In this document: positions 25,582 to 34,847 of the stretch, piece after piece
Layout: the number at the start of each line of letters is the position of its first letter
Numbering within the stretch: the stretch's first letter is position 1
Assembly: GCF_900167025.1 (NCBI RefSeq)
Contig: NZ_FUXC01000002.1
Span: forward strand, 62,001 to 126,000
Direction: 5' to 3'
From: Treponema berlinense
Lineage (GTDB): Bacteria > Spirochaetota > Spirochaetia > Treponematales > Treponemataceae
DNA: 64,000 nt
Notes under the pieces: generated by a model
Seen by the model: only the letters and a program-made list of their open reading frames with translations
Database searches by the model: none
Told to the model about the DNA's origin: nothing
Made by a program: the position numbers and the translations under genes

Positions 25582-28380
25582 TTATCTTTTTGTGTCAGCG
25601 GAATAAATTCTCATCCGCGGAAAATCTTCCAGATACGAACTAAAAACAAGATAGTAATCTTCTGCCGTTGCCTTGCTTACGGCTTCGTATTGGTCTAGAT
25701 ATAATTCCGGATTGCCGGACGAAAGCCCTTTTTGAATTAAAAATGCGGTTCCTTCGTTTGTCGAAGTTTTTTCAAGTTCGTTTATAATCCACTGATTTTC
25801 AAGCTCCGATAAAAAATCATCTTTTTCTAAATCCTTAAAACCGTGAGTGTCGGTGTTTATTATTTTTTTGAGTTCCTGAGAAATCTCTTTTATTGCCTGC
25901 TCGTAAATTTTTTCTGTCTGAAGATAATGCTTGACTTTTGTAATTACGATTCTTGCATAAGGCAAATCCGAATCTGCTGGAAAAACCTTTGCTTCCTGCC
26001 CGAATTCTTCAAGTTTTTTTTGAAGACTGTCTTTTAGAAAATAGAGAAGCGCGTTAAAAATCGCATTGTCGGTCGAAGAAATGTCCGGCGTTTCGAGCAT
26101 AAACAAAAGAGGATCGGAAAAATCTGTCGTCGGAACTAAAATCGCCGGTCTAGGACCTGCTTTGTCGGCGCTTACGTCTGTAAAAAACTGGTGACGGAGC
26201 GGAATTCTCTTTATTTTTTTTGGAAGCGGAAGTTTTTTTACTTTTAACTGAATGTTTTGTGTCTGGGAAAGGCTTTGCAGTTCTCCAAAAGTTGAATTTA
26301 ACGAGGCTTTTAATTCTTCGCTCTGGTAAATTCCTCCAGTCAAAATAATCGAAAATCTGGTGCAGTCTAAAATTTTGGGATATGCCGCCTGAATTTCTGT
26401 AAATTCCATCTGAGCCGGTTTATCTTTTGTGTCCTCGTAAAGAGCGGAAACCGGTTTTTCGTATATTGTTCTTGCGGCTTCGCACAAAAGCTGAAAATCC
26501 GCAGAGCCTGTTTTTATCCGCCATTGTGTGCGTAAATCGTAACTGATTCCGTCTGCAAGAGCCGGACTTATGTCGCCAAAAATCGTGCAGTAAGCCATTG
26601 CTTCGAGGCAGGCGTTTATGTCTTTTGCCGAGCAGTTCACCGTCAAAACAGAATTTTCTGAATTTGTCCGGGCGTTTACGCTTGCCTGCGAGTTTAGTTT
26701 TCCGGTTTTATAAAGTTCGTCCAGTTGCCATTGAATCATTGCCGAAAGCGAATTTGCCAGCACAGAAGCAAGTCCTGCATTTTTTTCTGCAAAAAGCAGT
26801 TCTCCGCCTGCAATCGAAAGCATTACGGTTGCCGTATTTTTTGAAGAAGAATTTTTTATTGTTACCGGAATTCCGTTTTTTAAGGTGAATTGAGAGAATT
26901 CTTCCCTGCTTTTTTGAATAAATCGTCTGGCAGAAAAGTTAAAGTCTTCTTCTGACGGCTGGTTTTCTTTTTTATCTTGAAAATTTTCTTCATTTATGAA
27001 ATTTTTGTATTGTGGCAAAAGGTACCAGGCGCCGTTTTTTTGGGTGATTCTTTCGTAGCCGTATTTTTTAAATTCATTCGCGTGTTTTGTGTAATTTTTT
27101 GTATTGCAAAGAATAAAAACGTAAGGCTTTGCGTTTTCGTAGGATTCGTTGAGCTTTTCGGCAGAAATCGAATTCAATTTGTCGTTTTTGGCAAAAAAAT
27201 CTTCCGCCAGACCGCCGCTTGTCCGGTTAAAAATTGCAAGGTTTTTCATAAGAAGCGTAGAGTTGTCAGAAATTTTTGCAAATGAACTGTTTATTTCCCG
27301 GAGAACGGATTCTGCTTCTTGAGAGGAAATTCTCTCTTTTTCTTGCGACATTTCTAAAAAAAGTTCTCCCTGAACCGCAGGTCCAACCTTTGTTTTTTCG
27401 CAAATTGCCTGGATTATGAGCCTTTCGCGGCTGTTTTTCGGAACGGACGAAACGTCCATGTATTGTGGAGAGCGGATTGCAAGATTTCTTTGTTTTAAAA
27501 GCAGTTTTTTAAAAGACGAATTATTTTTGTTAAAAACGGCAGCCATCAATTCCGCTTCTTCTGGAAAAAAATCCGTGTATTGAAGTACAATTTGCGTCAA
27601 ATCCAGCGAAAGCTGGTCGTCTGTAATTACAAATTTTTTCTGAATTTTCTGGTTTTCTGAAATTTTAAATTTTTTTTCTTCGGAAAAATGATTTTGTGGG
27701 CGGCGGACTGGCTTTTCAAAATATTTTTTTGCCAGGGAAAGTGCTGTCTTTTCTGTTATGTTTCCGCTTATGTAGAGAATTGCGTTTTGCGGACTGTAAT
27801 ATTCATCGTGAATTTGAGTTAAAATCGTGCGCGCTTCGTTTATTGAAACTGAATTAAAAGTTTTAGGAAAAATTCCGCTTTCTGTTTTCCACGGCTCTTC
27901 ATAAAAAATTCTGCTGTCGATTGCCTGGTTTATAAATCCTGCTGGCGAAGATGCAAACTCCTTGAGAGAAAATTGGGATTTTTTTAGTTCTTCGTTCAGT
28001 TTTTTGTCGGAAATAAAATTCGGCTTAAAATATTCTGCAAGGCCGATGAAAATTTTTTCGGTTTGGGCAGGAGCCACTGTCTTTTCGATTTTTACGCAGT
28101 CTGGAGAAATTTCGAGTCCCAGAAGATTTGCATAAAGCGAAAAAAATCCGGCGTTTTGTGGATTTTGGTTTTTTGTTCCGGCTTTTATGTTCAGTTCGAT
28201 TCTGACTGTGGCGGTCGCTTCATCTTCCAGAAAAAAGACTTTAAAACCGTTTTCGAGCGTAAATGTTTTTATGTCGCTTTGAGAAAATGAAAATAAAAAA
28301 AATGCGTTTAAAAAAAACAGAATTCCTGCAAAAAATTTTTTTGTTTTGAAAAAATTGCAAAAAAGTGAAGAAAAATTCAT
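25582..28380 (-). CDS. M16 (insulinase-like) family protein lacking the zinc motif
   Basis: 932 aa with an N-terminal hydrophobic export signal (about 15-34). Two M16-type halves are visible: the first opens FTLENGFKVFFLEDEATATVRIELNIKAGTKNQNPQNAGFF, the second (about 500 on) opens FTLKNGIPVTIKNSSSK. In active M16 enzymes the segment after the Gly/Ala is HxxEH; here it reads AGFFSLYANLLG, and the second half has NAGLASVLANSL. No HxxEH is present, so it is probably an inactive, periplasmic or outer-membrane-associated scaffold like the beta-subunits of M16 heterodimers. No partner peptidase gene lies next to it. Confidence 0.78.
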   Translation of the reverse strand: MNFSSLFCNFFKTKKFFAGILFFLNAFFLFSFSQSDIKTFTLENGFKVFFLEDEATATVRIELNIKAGTKNQNPQNAGFFSLYANLLGLEISPDCVKIEKTVAPAQTEKIFIGLAEYFKPNFISDKKLNEELKKSQFSLKEFASSPAGFINQAIDSRIFYEEPWKTESGIFPKTFNSVSINEARTILTQIHDEYYSPQNAILYISGNITEKTALSLAKKYFEKPVRRPQNHFSEEKKFKISENQKIQKKFVITDDQLSLDLTQIVLQYTDFFPEEAELMAAVFNKNNSSFKKLLLKQRNLAIRSPQYMDVSSVPKNSRERLIIQAICEKTKVGPAVQGELFLEMSQEKERISSQEAESVLREINSSFAKISDNSTLLMKNLAIFNRTSGGLAEDFFAKNDKLNSISAEKLNESYENAKPYVFILCNTKNYTKHANEFKKYGYERITQKNGAWYLLPQYKNFINEENFQDKKENQPSEEDFNFSARRFIQKSREEFSQFTLKNGIPVTIKNSSSKNTATVMLSIAGGELLFAEKNAGLASVLANSLSAMIQWQLDELYKTGKLNSQASVNARTNSENSVLTVNCSAKDINACLEAMAYCTIFGDISPALADGISYDLRTQWRIKTGSADFQLLCEAARTIYEKPVSALYEDTKDKPAQMEFTEIQAAYPKILDCTRFSIILTGGIYQSEELKASLNSTFGELQSLSQTQNIQLKVKKLPLPKKIKRIPLRHQFFTDVSADKAGPRPAILVPTTDFSDPLLFMLETPDISSTDNAIFNALLYFLKDSLQKKLEEFGQEAKVFPADSDLPYARIVITKVKHYLQTEKIYEQAIKEISQELKKIINTDTHGFKDLEKDDFLSELENQWIINELEKTSTNEGTAFLIQKGLSSGNPELYLDQYEAVSKATAEDYYLVFSSYLEDFPRMRIYSADTKR

Positions 28381-28519
28381 AGTTCGATTATAGAAGATTT
28401 AGACGAACAGTTCTATTTTTTTGGTATTTTCTGTAGAATAAAAAAGTTAAAATTCATCGAATTTCTAAAGGCTGCGGTTTTTAGACGCATTTTGTTGCGG
28501 AGAAGAGGATAACGGAAAA

Positions 28520-30694
28520 ATGCCGGTAATTACATTAAAAGAAAAAAAAACAGAAACAAAAATTCCTGAAAATCTTGCTGAAATTTTAAAGTCAAAAAGA
28601 CATTTGACAGAGCAGGAAATTGCAGTTTTAAAAGCAAACGGAAATACGAACAGCGACAGTTTGTGGCAGAATGTTTTTGTTTCCGCAAAGGACGGAGAAT
28701 TTGACGCGAATTTGATCCGCTCTTCAGAAATCCATGGTTTTTTAATTTTGGGCAGGCTTGTTCCTTCAACCTTGAAATTTCACGACCTTGTTCTCGATAC
28801 AGGAATCTACAGTTCTTATGTGGAAAATGTTGTTCTGGAAGATGATGTTGTAATAAGAAATGCTGCCTATCTTTTAAATTACAGAATCGGTACGCGTTCA
28901 ATTATTTTTAATGTGCAGGAAATGAGCTGTACAAACCATTCTAAATTCGGCAATGGAATTTTAAAAAACGGCGAATCCGAAAAAGTCCGAATATGGATTG
29001 GAGTTGGAAACGAAAATGACGGAAGGGCGATTCTGCCTTTTGAAGACATGATTCCTGCCGACGCTTACATTTGGAGCCGTTATAGAGAAGATTCTGAATT
29101 GCAAAAGCGTTTTGTTGAGCTTACCGAATATGGCCAGTCAAAAGAACTCGACACTTTTGGAATTGTGGAGAACGATGCCGTCATAAAAAATTCAACTTTG
29201 ATAAAAGACGCAAAAATTGGCGCGCATTGTTATATAAAAGGCGCATTCAAGCTAAAAAATATCACTGTTCTTTCGAGCGAAGACGAGCCGAGCCAGATTG
29301 GTGAAGGCGTTGAGCTTGTAAACGGAATTTTAGGATTTGGTTCAAAAGTATTTTATCAGGCGGTTGCAGTAAGGTTTGTAATCGGCAGAAACTGTCAGTT
29401 AAAGTACGGAGCTAGGCTTTTGAATTCTGTTTTGGGCGATAATTCTACCGTAAGTTGCTGCGAAATTTTAAACAATTTGATTTTTCCATTTCACGAGCAG
29501 CATCACAATTCTTCGTTTCTTATCGCTTCTACGATTTGCGGTCAGTCTAATATCGCTTCTGGAGCTACAATCGGCTCAAACCACAATTCCCGCTCTCCTG
29601 ACGGCGAAATGTTTGCAGGAAGAGGATTCTGGCCGGGACTTTGTTCTGATTTTAAGCATAATTCCCGTTTTGCAAGTTTTACGCTTGTTTCAAAGGGAAG
29701 CTATCAGCACGAACTGAATATAAAATATCCTTTTTCTCTCGTTGCATCGAACGGCGACCAGAAATGCATAACGATTATTCCTGCATACTGGTTTTTGTAC
29801 AATATGTATGCAATTTCCCGCAACAAGTCAAAATTCTTTAAGCGCGACAAACGTTTTGTAAAAGTTCAGCACATTGAAACAGATCCGCTTGCGCCTGATT
29901 CAATCCAGGAAGTTGTCTGTGCGCTCAGCCGGATAATTGAACTGACTGGAGAATATCTTGTAAAAAAAGGTTTGGAAAAAGCCGTAAATGCAAAATCGCC
30001 GGAAGAACTTTATAATGTTACGAAAGATTTCCTTCATCGAAATTCTGAAGTTGAATTTACATTGTGCGACCCTGAATCTCAAAAAAAATACGGAGCGGAA
30101 ATTCACAAGCCGATCCGTGCGTATAAAATGTACCGGAAAATCATCAAATATTTTGCCTGTTCTGTTCTTGTTGACTACTGCGCGCTTTACAACACTCGTA
30201 TTGATCGCGAGGAATTAAAAGTTATTACGACCCAGTTTCCGCTTTATACGCAATGGCTCAATGTTGGAGGCCAGATAATTCCCCAGAAAAAAATCGAAGA
30301 GCTTTTTGAAAATATTAAATCGCACAAAATTGAAAACTGGCGGCAAGTTCACAATTTTTACGATAAATGCGAAAAAGAATATCTGATTTACCGGACTAAC
30401 TACGCGATTTATCTTTTGGAAAGGCTTTATTCGACGAAAGTGCGGAATTTTACGCCAGAAATTTTCAACGATATTATCAGCGACGTTACTCTGGTAAGCA
30501 ACGAAATGCTGAATGCGGCTCATTCGTCCCGCGAAAAAGACTTTATCGATGAATTTAGAAAAATAACTTTCCGCAATGACGAGGAAATGGCGGCAGTTCT
30601 TGGAAAAATTGAGGACAATGAGTTTTTGACAGAAATGAAAGAAAAAACTCAAAAATTTAATGAAGCCTTACTTAATCTCTTTAATATAGATTAA
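28520..30694 (+). CDS. DUF4954 family protein with left-handed beta-helix
   Basis: 724 aa. The middle (about 60-400) has hexapeptide-like turns typical of a left-handed beta-helix: EDDVVIRNAAYLLNYRIGTRSIIF, VENDAVIKNSTLIKDAKIGAHC, and GQSNIASGATIGSNHNSRSPDGE. The C-terminal 300 residues are helical. I recognise the arrangement as DUF4954, present in spirochaetes and Bacteroidetes; the beta-helix suggests nucleotidyl- or acyl-transfer chemistry but no activity can be assigned. GAGGATAACGG precedes the start. Confidence 0.7.
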   Translation: MPVITLKEKKTETKIPENLAEILKSKRHLTEQEIAVLKANGNTNSDSLWQNVFVSAKDGEFDANLIRSSEIHGFLILGRLVPSTLKFHDLVLDTGIYSSYVENVVLEDDVVIRNAAYLLNYRIGTRSIIFNVQEMSCTNHSKFGNGILKNGESEKVRIWIGVGNENDGRAILPFEDMIPADAYIWSRYREDSELQKRFVELTEYGQSKELDTFGIVENDAVIKNSTLIKDAKIGAHCYIKGAFKLKNITVLSSEDEPSQIGEGVELVNGILGFGSKVFYQAVAVRFVIGRNCQLKYGARLLNSVLGDNSTVSCCEILNNLIFPFHEQHHNSSFLIASTICGQSNIASGATIGSNHNSRSPDGEMFAGRGFWPGLCSDFKHNSRFASFTLVSKGSYQHELNIKYPFSLVASNGDQKCITIIPAYWFLYNMYAISRNKSKFFKRDKRFVKVQHIETDPLAPDSIQEVVCALSRIIELTGEYLVKKGLEKAVNAKSPEELYNVTKDFLHRNSEVEFTLCDPESQKKYGAEIHKPIRAYKMYRKIIKYFACSVLVDYCALYNTRIDREELKVITTQFPLYTQWLNVGGQIIPQKKIEELFENIKSHKIENWRQVHNFYDKCEKEYLIYRTNYAIYLLERLYSTKVRNFTPEIFNDIISDVTLVSNEMLNAAHSSREKDFIDEFRKITFRNDEEMAAVLGKIEDNEFLTEMKEKTQKFNEALLNLFNID

Positions 30695-30703
30695 GTCTTG
30701 CAA

Positions 30704-30726
30704 TTTTTTTTACAAAACTGCATAAT
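30704..30726 (+). promoter_or_regulatory. Promoter of the leuA leader
   Basis: TTGCAA (about 30698-30703) and CATAAT (30721-30726) with a 17-nt spacer. The -10 box ends six bases before the leader-peptide ATG, so the predicted +1 is the A of that ATG. Confidence 0.6.
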
Positions 30727-30732
30727 AAAAAT

Positions 30733-30786
30733 ATGAATTCTTTATCACTACTTCTACAGCTAGAAACTTTTCTCATTAAGGCCTAA
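30733..30786 (+). CDS. leuA leader peptide (attenuator)
   Basis: 17 codons, MNSLSLLLQLETFLIKA, with six Leu codons (TTA, CTA, CTT, CTA, CTA, CTC). There is no ribosome binding site, and the promoter places transcription start at the ATG. CACTAC inside the Leu codons (30746-30751) can pair with GTAGTG (30796-30801). GCCTAAGC around the stop codon (30781-30788) can pair with GCTTTAGGC in the terminator (30835-30843). This is the arrangement expected for ribosome-mediated attenuation by leucyl-tRNA: stalling at Leu codons frees the stop-codon segment to form an antiterminator. Confidence 0.85.
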   Translation: MNSLSLLLQLETFLIKA

Positions 30787-30824
30787 GCAAGTCGGGTAGT
30801 GTAGAATATTATTTTTGCATTTAG

Positions 30825-30860
30825 AAGACCTGGTGCTTTAGGCGCCGGGTCTTTTTTTTA
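30825..30860 (+). terminator. Attenuator terminator of leuA
   Basis: AAGACCTGGTGC (30825-30836) pairs over 12 bp (two G-U) with GCGCCGGGTCTT (30842-30853) around a TTTAG loop, then a T run. It lies between the leader peptide and leuA. Confidence 0.88.
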
Positions 30861-30894
30861 TCCGCGGATATTTTTGCGGATTATAGGGGGAAAA

Positions 30895-32565
30895 ATGAAC
30901 GCATCAAAGTACAGACCGGTTATTCAGCCGGCGTTGAAGAACAGAAAGTGGCCGGATCAGCGTATTACAAAAGCACCTGTTTGGTGTTCCGTTGATTTGC
31001 GCGATGGAAATCAGGCTTTAATCGACCCGATGGGAGTTGAAACAAAACTAGCGTATTTTGACCTTCTTGTAAAAATTGGCTTTAAGGAAATTGAAATTTG
31101 TTTTCCGTCTGCGAGCGATACTGAATTTGAATTCTGCCGCCGTCTTATCGAAGAAAATCATATTCCAGACGATGTTTCGATTCAGGTTTTGTGCCAGGCC
31201 CGTGAACATTTAATCCGCCGCACAATGGAAGCAATCAAGGGTGCTCCGAATGTTATCTTCCATATCTACAATTCAACATCTCCGGCTCAGCGCAAATATA
31301 CTTTTAATAAATCAAAAGAAGAAATCATAAAAATTGCTGTTGACGGCGTAAAATGCATAAAAGAATGCATGAAAGATTTGCCGGAAGAAGAACAAAATAA
31401 AATTCGCCTTGAATATTCTCCGGAAAGTTTTTCAATGACAGAACTTGACTATGCAGTTGAAATCTGCGAAGCCGTAAAAAATGAATGGGGAACAAGTCCA
31501 GACAAAAAAATCATCTTTAATCTGCCGACTACAGTTGAGTGCTATACCGCGAATGTTTATGCGGATTCAATCGAATACTTTTCAGAGCATATTTCTGACC
31601 GCGAAAATGTTGTAATTTCGACACACTGCCACAATGACCGCGGAACAGGAGTCGCTTCGTGCGAGCTTGCCCTTATGGCAGGCGCTGACCGTGTTGAAGG
31701 CTGTCTTTTTGGAAACGGTGAACGTACCGGAAACCTCGATATTGTGACTGTTGCCCTCAATATGTTTGCGGAAGGTGTTGATCCAGAACTTGATTTTTCT
31801 GATTTGCCGGAAATTGCGGATTCTTATCAGGAATTTACAAAAATGGATATTCCTCCACGTACTCCTTATGCCGGCGGTCTTGCATACACGGCTCTTTCTG
31901 GCGGACACCAGGATGCTATTGCAAAAGGACTTTCTGCACGCGATAAAATGCCAAAAGACGCAGTTTGGGATGTTCCTTATCTTCTTATTGATCCGAAAGA
32001 CATTGGCCGCAAATACGAAGGAATTATCAGAATCAATTCTCAGTCTGGAAAGGGAGGCGCAAGTTTTATTTTGGAGCACAATTTTGGCTATGCTGTTCCA
32101 AAGGCAATGCAGCCGGCTGTTGGAAATTTGATAAAATCGGAAAGCGACAAAGCCCAGCGCGAGCTTAAGCCTGAAGAAATTTTGCACTTTTTTGAAAAAC
32201 AATGGCTCGAAAATAAATCTAATCTCGAAATTATCGATCTTGCAACGACGATGGTTGGAAGCTCCGGTTCGGAAGAGGTTGTTTCTGTCCGTGGCGTAAT
32301 AAAATGCAACGGAGAACAGATTTCTATCGGTGCAAAAGGAAACGGACCTCTTGATGCCTTTGTTGCAGCTCTCCGCGAAACAAAAATCCCTAATTTTAAT
32401 ATTACTGCTTTCCACGAGCATTCTGTTGGCGAAGGTTCAGATACTTCGGCTATTGCTTATGTTCAAATTATGGAAGAAAACGGAAAACAGGTTTGGGGTG
32501 TAGGAAAATCAAGCAACGTTGGAAGAGCCGGAATTGCGGCTGTTGTTTCTGCCTTAAACCAGTAG
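30895..32565 (+). CDS. leuA: 2-isopropylmalate synthase
   Basis: 556 aa from ATG 30895 with GGGGG just upstream; an upstream TTG at 30874 overlaps the attenuator region and is rejected. It condenses acetyl-CoA with 2-oxoisovalerate in the first step of leucine synthesis. VWCSVDLRDGNQALIDPM (about 29-46) carries the metal-binding Arg-Asp of the DRE-TIM family, HCHNDRG (about 243) holds metal-binding histidines, and the C-terminal 130 residues are the regulatory LeuA domain (GSSGSEEVVSVRGV, and AYVQI near the end). It belongs to the longer actinobacterial-like LeuA type. Expression is likely controlled by the leader upstream. Confidence 0.95.
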   Translation: MNASKYRPVIQPALKNRKWPDQRITKAPVWCSVDLRDGNQALIDPMGVETKLAYFDLLVKIGFKEIEICFPSASDTEFEFCRRLIEENHIPDDVSIQVLCQAREHLIRRTMEAIKGAPNVIFHIYNSTSPAQRKYTFNKSKEEIIKIAVDGVKCIKECMKDLPEEEQNKIRLEYSPESFSMTELDYAVEICEAVKNEWGTSPDKKIIFNLPTTVECYTANVYADSIEYFSEHISDRENVVISTHCHNDRGTGVASCELALMAGADRVEGCLFGNGERTGNLDIVTVALNMFAEGVDPELDFSDLPEIADSYQEFTKMDIPPRTPYAGGLAYTALSGGHQDAIAKGLSARDKMPKDAVWDVPYLLIDPKDIGRKYEGIIRINSQSGKGGASFILEHNFGYAVPKAMQPAVGNLIKSESDKAQRELKPEEILHFFEKQWLENKSNLEIIDLATTMVGSSGSEEVVSVRGVIKCNGEQISIGAKGNGPLDAFVAALRETKIPNFNITAFHEHSVGEGSDTSAIAYVQIMEENGKQVWGVGKSSNVGRAGIAAVVSALNQ

Positions 32566-32566
32566 T

Positions 32567-32688
32567 TTACGCCGGATGCGAAAGGCTTTAGTTGTAGCGG
32601 CAAACTGTTTTGCCGCGGCAATGAGCGTGAGCGAACCTGTAGCAGCCGGTTTTTGAGTATGATGTCTGGCTGAACGCCGGACATTTTT
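32567..32688 (-). repeat. GC-rich intergenic element, family 1 copy C
   Basis: On the minus strand it reads AAAAACCGGCTGCT..., GCTCATTGCCGC, CAACTAAAGCC and GCATCCGGCGTAAA. It therefore shares both ends and internal blocks with copy A. The central hairpin is GCGGCAAAACAGTTTGCCGC. Confidence 0.7.
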
Positions 32689-32754
32689 TTAAGAAACGTG
32701 TCGTCCTTTAAAAATAAAAACTTTTTTGATATGTTGCTTTTTATCAACTTTTTT

Positions 32755-32783
32755 TTGACACTTGCATAGTATTTAGATAGAAT
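32755..32783 (+). promoter_or_regulatory. Promoter of the chemotaxis receptor gene
   Basis: TTGACA (32755-32760), 17-nt spacer, TAGAAT (32778-32783); the gene starts 20 nt downstream after a GAGG site. Confidence 0.7.
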
Positions 32784-32802
32784 TGTAATCTGAGGTATAT
32801 AA

Positions 32803-34842
32803 ATGAAACTTCGTATCCGTTCAATTTTCTTTAAGTTGGTTTGTCCTGTTATCCTTGTTCTGGGTATTTCTGCAATTGTGCTTGTTTTGGGACTTGTAAA
32901 AATTGTTTCGACAAAGCTTATTCAGAATATGCAGGCAGACGTTGCCAGCAACAGGTTTATTGTCGAAGATCTTATAAATGAAGAGCTGGTTTATGGTGAC
33001 AGCGTTGCAGATTTTGCTTCTAGTTTTTTCTCTGGAATTCTTACGAATAACGCGGCAAATGCTGTCAATGAAGTTTCTAAAATGGCTTTTGAATCGCTTG
33101 ATTTGGAATTTATCGCCATTTTTGATACTGACGGAAATTTGATTTCTCCTTCGGAATATGCTCATGGCGCAGTTGTAAATGACGATGTTCAGGCTGCTTT
33201 GGAAGGAAATCCGGTTTCTAACTTGAAAATGATTTCGGGTTCACTTTTGACAACTGATTCCTGCCGTCCGATTTATGTTAACGGCGAAGTTGTTGCCGCT
33301 GTGGAAATTACTACGAATTTGAGCGATTCTGATTTTTTGGATCGTATGCCTGAAAAAGTTGGCTGCGATGTTGCGATTATCTACAAAAATAAGGTTGTTG
33401 CGTCTACGATAAAACCTCTTCTCGGACAAAGTGTTCCTGCCGATGTTCTTGCCGATATGGAAGATGATGATACTTGGGTTGGGGAATACGGTATAGGTTC
33501 TACAACTTATGTTGCGCACTGCTGGGAATTTTCCGAACTTGACGATTGCAAGATTCTTGTTGCCCAGAAAGCTACCGGAATCTATAAATCTATCAGCGGC
33601 ATAAAATCAATTGTCCTTGTTGCAAATATCATAAACACGATTGTTGTTATGATTGTAACTCTGATTCTCATCTGGATTTTCGTTTATAAACCGTTAAAGA
33701 GAACAAATAAAGCGATTATTAATCTTTCGAGCGGAGAAGCTGATCTTTCTGTTCGTCTTCCGGAACGCGGCGGCGATGAATTTGAAGATTTGGCTTCCGG
33801 CGTAAACAAATTTATAGCTTTGCTTCAGCAGCTGATGAAAGATTTGAATTTGCGCGCTAGCGATATTAAGGCGGTTATTCAGGAGCTTGGTACAAGTTCT
33901 CAGGAAACAGCAAGCGCTACTGCCGAGATTATGGCAAATATTGAATCTGTAAAAAATCAGTCTTCAAATCAGGTAAATGCCGTTCAAAATGTTTCCAGCG
34001 TTATTGAAAATTCAAGCAATTCTATGAATAAGCTTAAGGAAAATATTGTTGCCCAGACTTCTGATATTACAGAATCTTCCGCTGCGATTGAACAGATGAT
34101 TGGAAATATTCATTCTGTAACTGATTCCACCGAAAAAATGTCTTCTTCGTTCTCTGACCTTGAAAGGCTTATTAAAGAAGGCGCAGAAAACGTTAAGGCT
34201 TGTTCCGATGTTATTAAGCAGGTTGAGGAAAAATCTCTCGTTCTTGCCGATGCAAATAACACAATCAAGTCGATTTCTTCTCAGACAAACCTTCTTGCAA
34301 TGAATGCGATGATTGAATCTGCCCACGCTGGCGAAGCCGGAAAAGGATTTGCAGTTGTTGCGGACGAAATTCGCAAGCTCGCAGAAAATTCTAGCGCGCA
34401 GGCAAAGGCAATCGAAGAAAATATCAAGGATATAACCGATTTGATTAGCGAAGGCGGACGGCTCTCTGACCTTTCTCAGTCAAGTTTTGAAAATATCGAC
34501 AATCAGGTAAATGTCGTTGATCCTCTCGTTTCTCAGATTTCAAATGCTATGGAAGAGCAGACAAGCGGTTCTTCTCAGATTCTGGAAGCTCTTGGAAATA
34601 TGAAGGATGAGTCCGTTCTTGTTGATGACAGTTCAAAATTGCTTTCTGACGGTTTTGTAAAAATCGACAAAGACATGCAGGCCGTAACTCAGATTTCTTC
34701 AACTGTCATGGGAAGCATGGACGAAATGGCCGCCGGTTCAAAGCAGATTAGCCAGGCAACCCAGATTGTAAGCGAACTTGCTGCAAAAACAAAAGATGCG
34801 ATGTCCGCAGTTGACGAAATGCTTCTCAAATTTAAAGTTTAA
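32803..34842 (+). CDS. Methyl-accepting chemotaxis protein
   Basis: 679 aa. Membrane helix 1 covers about 8-30, a periplasmic dCache-like sensor about 35-265, helix 2 about 270-298, then HAMP ([37 protein letters not shown]). The signalling tip reads [39 protein letters not shown], the near-invariant hairpin that contacts CheA and CheW. Ligand unknown. It senses extracellular signals for periplasmic-flagella motility. Confidence 0.95.
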   Translation: MKLRIRSIFFKLVCPVILVLGISAIVLVLGLVKIVSTKLIQNMQADVASNRFIVEDLINEELVYGDSVADFASSFFSGILTNNAANAVNEVSKMAFESLDLEFIAIFDTDGNLISPSEYAHGAVVNDDVQAALEGNPVSNLKMISGSLLTTDSCRPIYVNGEVVAAVEITTNLSDSDFLDRMPEKVGCDVAIIYKNKVVASTIKPLLGQSVPADVLADMEDDDTWVGEYGIGSTTYVAHCWEFSELDDCKILVAQKATGIYKSISGIKSIVLVANIINTIVVMIVTLILIWIFVYKPLKRTNKAIINLSSGEADLSVRLPERGGDEFEDLASGVNKFIALLQQLMKDLNLRASDIKAVIQELGTSSQETASATAEIMANIESVKNQSSNQVNAVQNVSSVIENSSNSMNKLKENIVAQTSDITESSAAIEQMIGNIHSVTDSTEKMSSSFSDLERLIKEGAENVKACSDVIKQVEEKSLVLADANNTIKSISSQTNLLAMNAMIESAHAGEAGKGFAVVADEIRKLAENSSAQAKAIEENIKDITDLISEGGRLSDLSQSSFENIDNQVNVVDPLVSQISNAMEEQTSGSSQILEALGNMKDESVLVDDSSKLLSDGFVKIDKDMQAVTQISSTVMGSMDEMAAGSKQISQATQIVSELAAKTKDAMSAVDEMLLKFKV

Positions 34843-34847
34843 CCGGC

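Noticed and set aside
30874-30894. TTG start for leuA giving seven more residues
   Set aside because: The codons overlap the attenuator tail and the GGGGG site fits ATG 30895.
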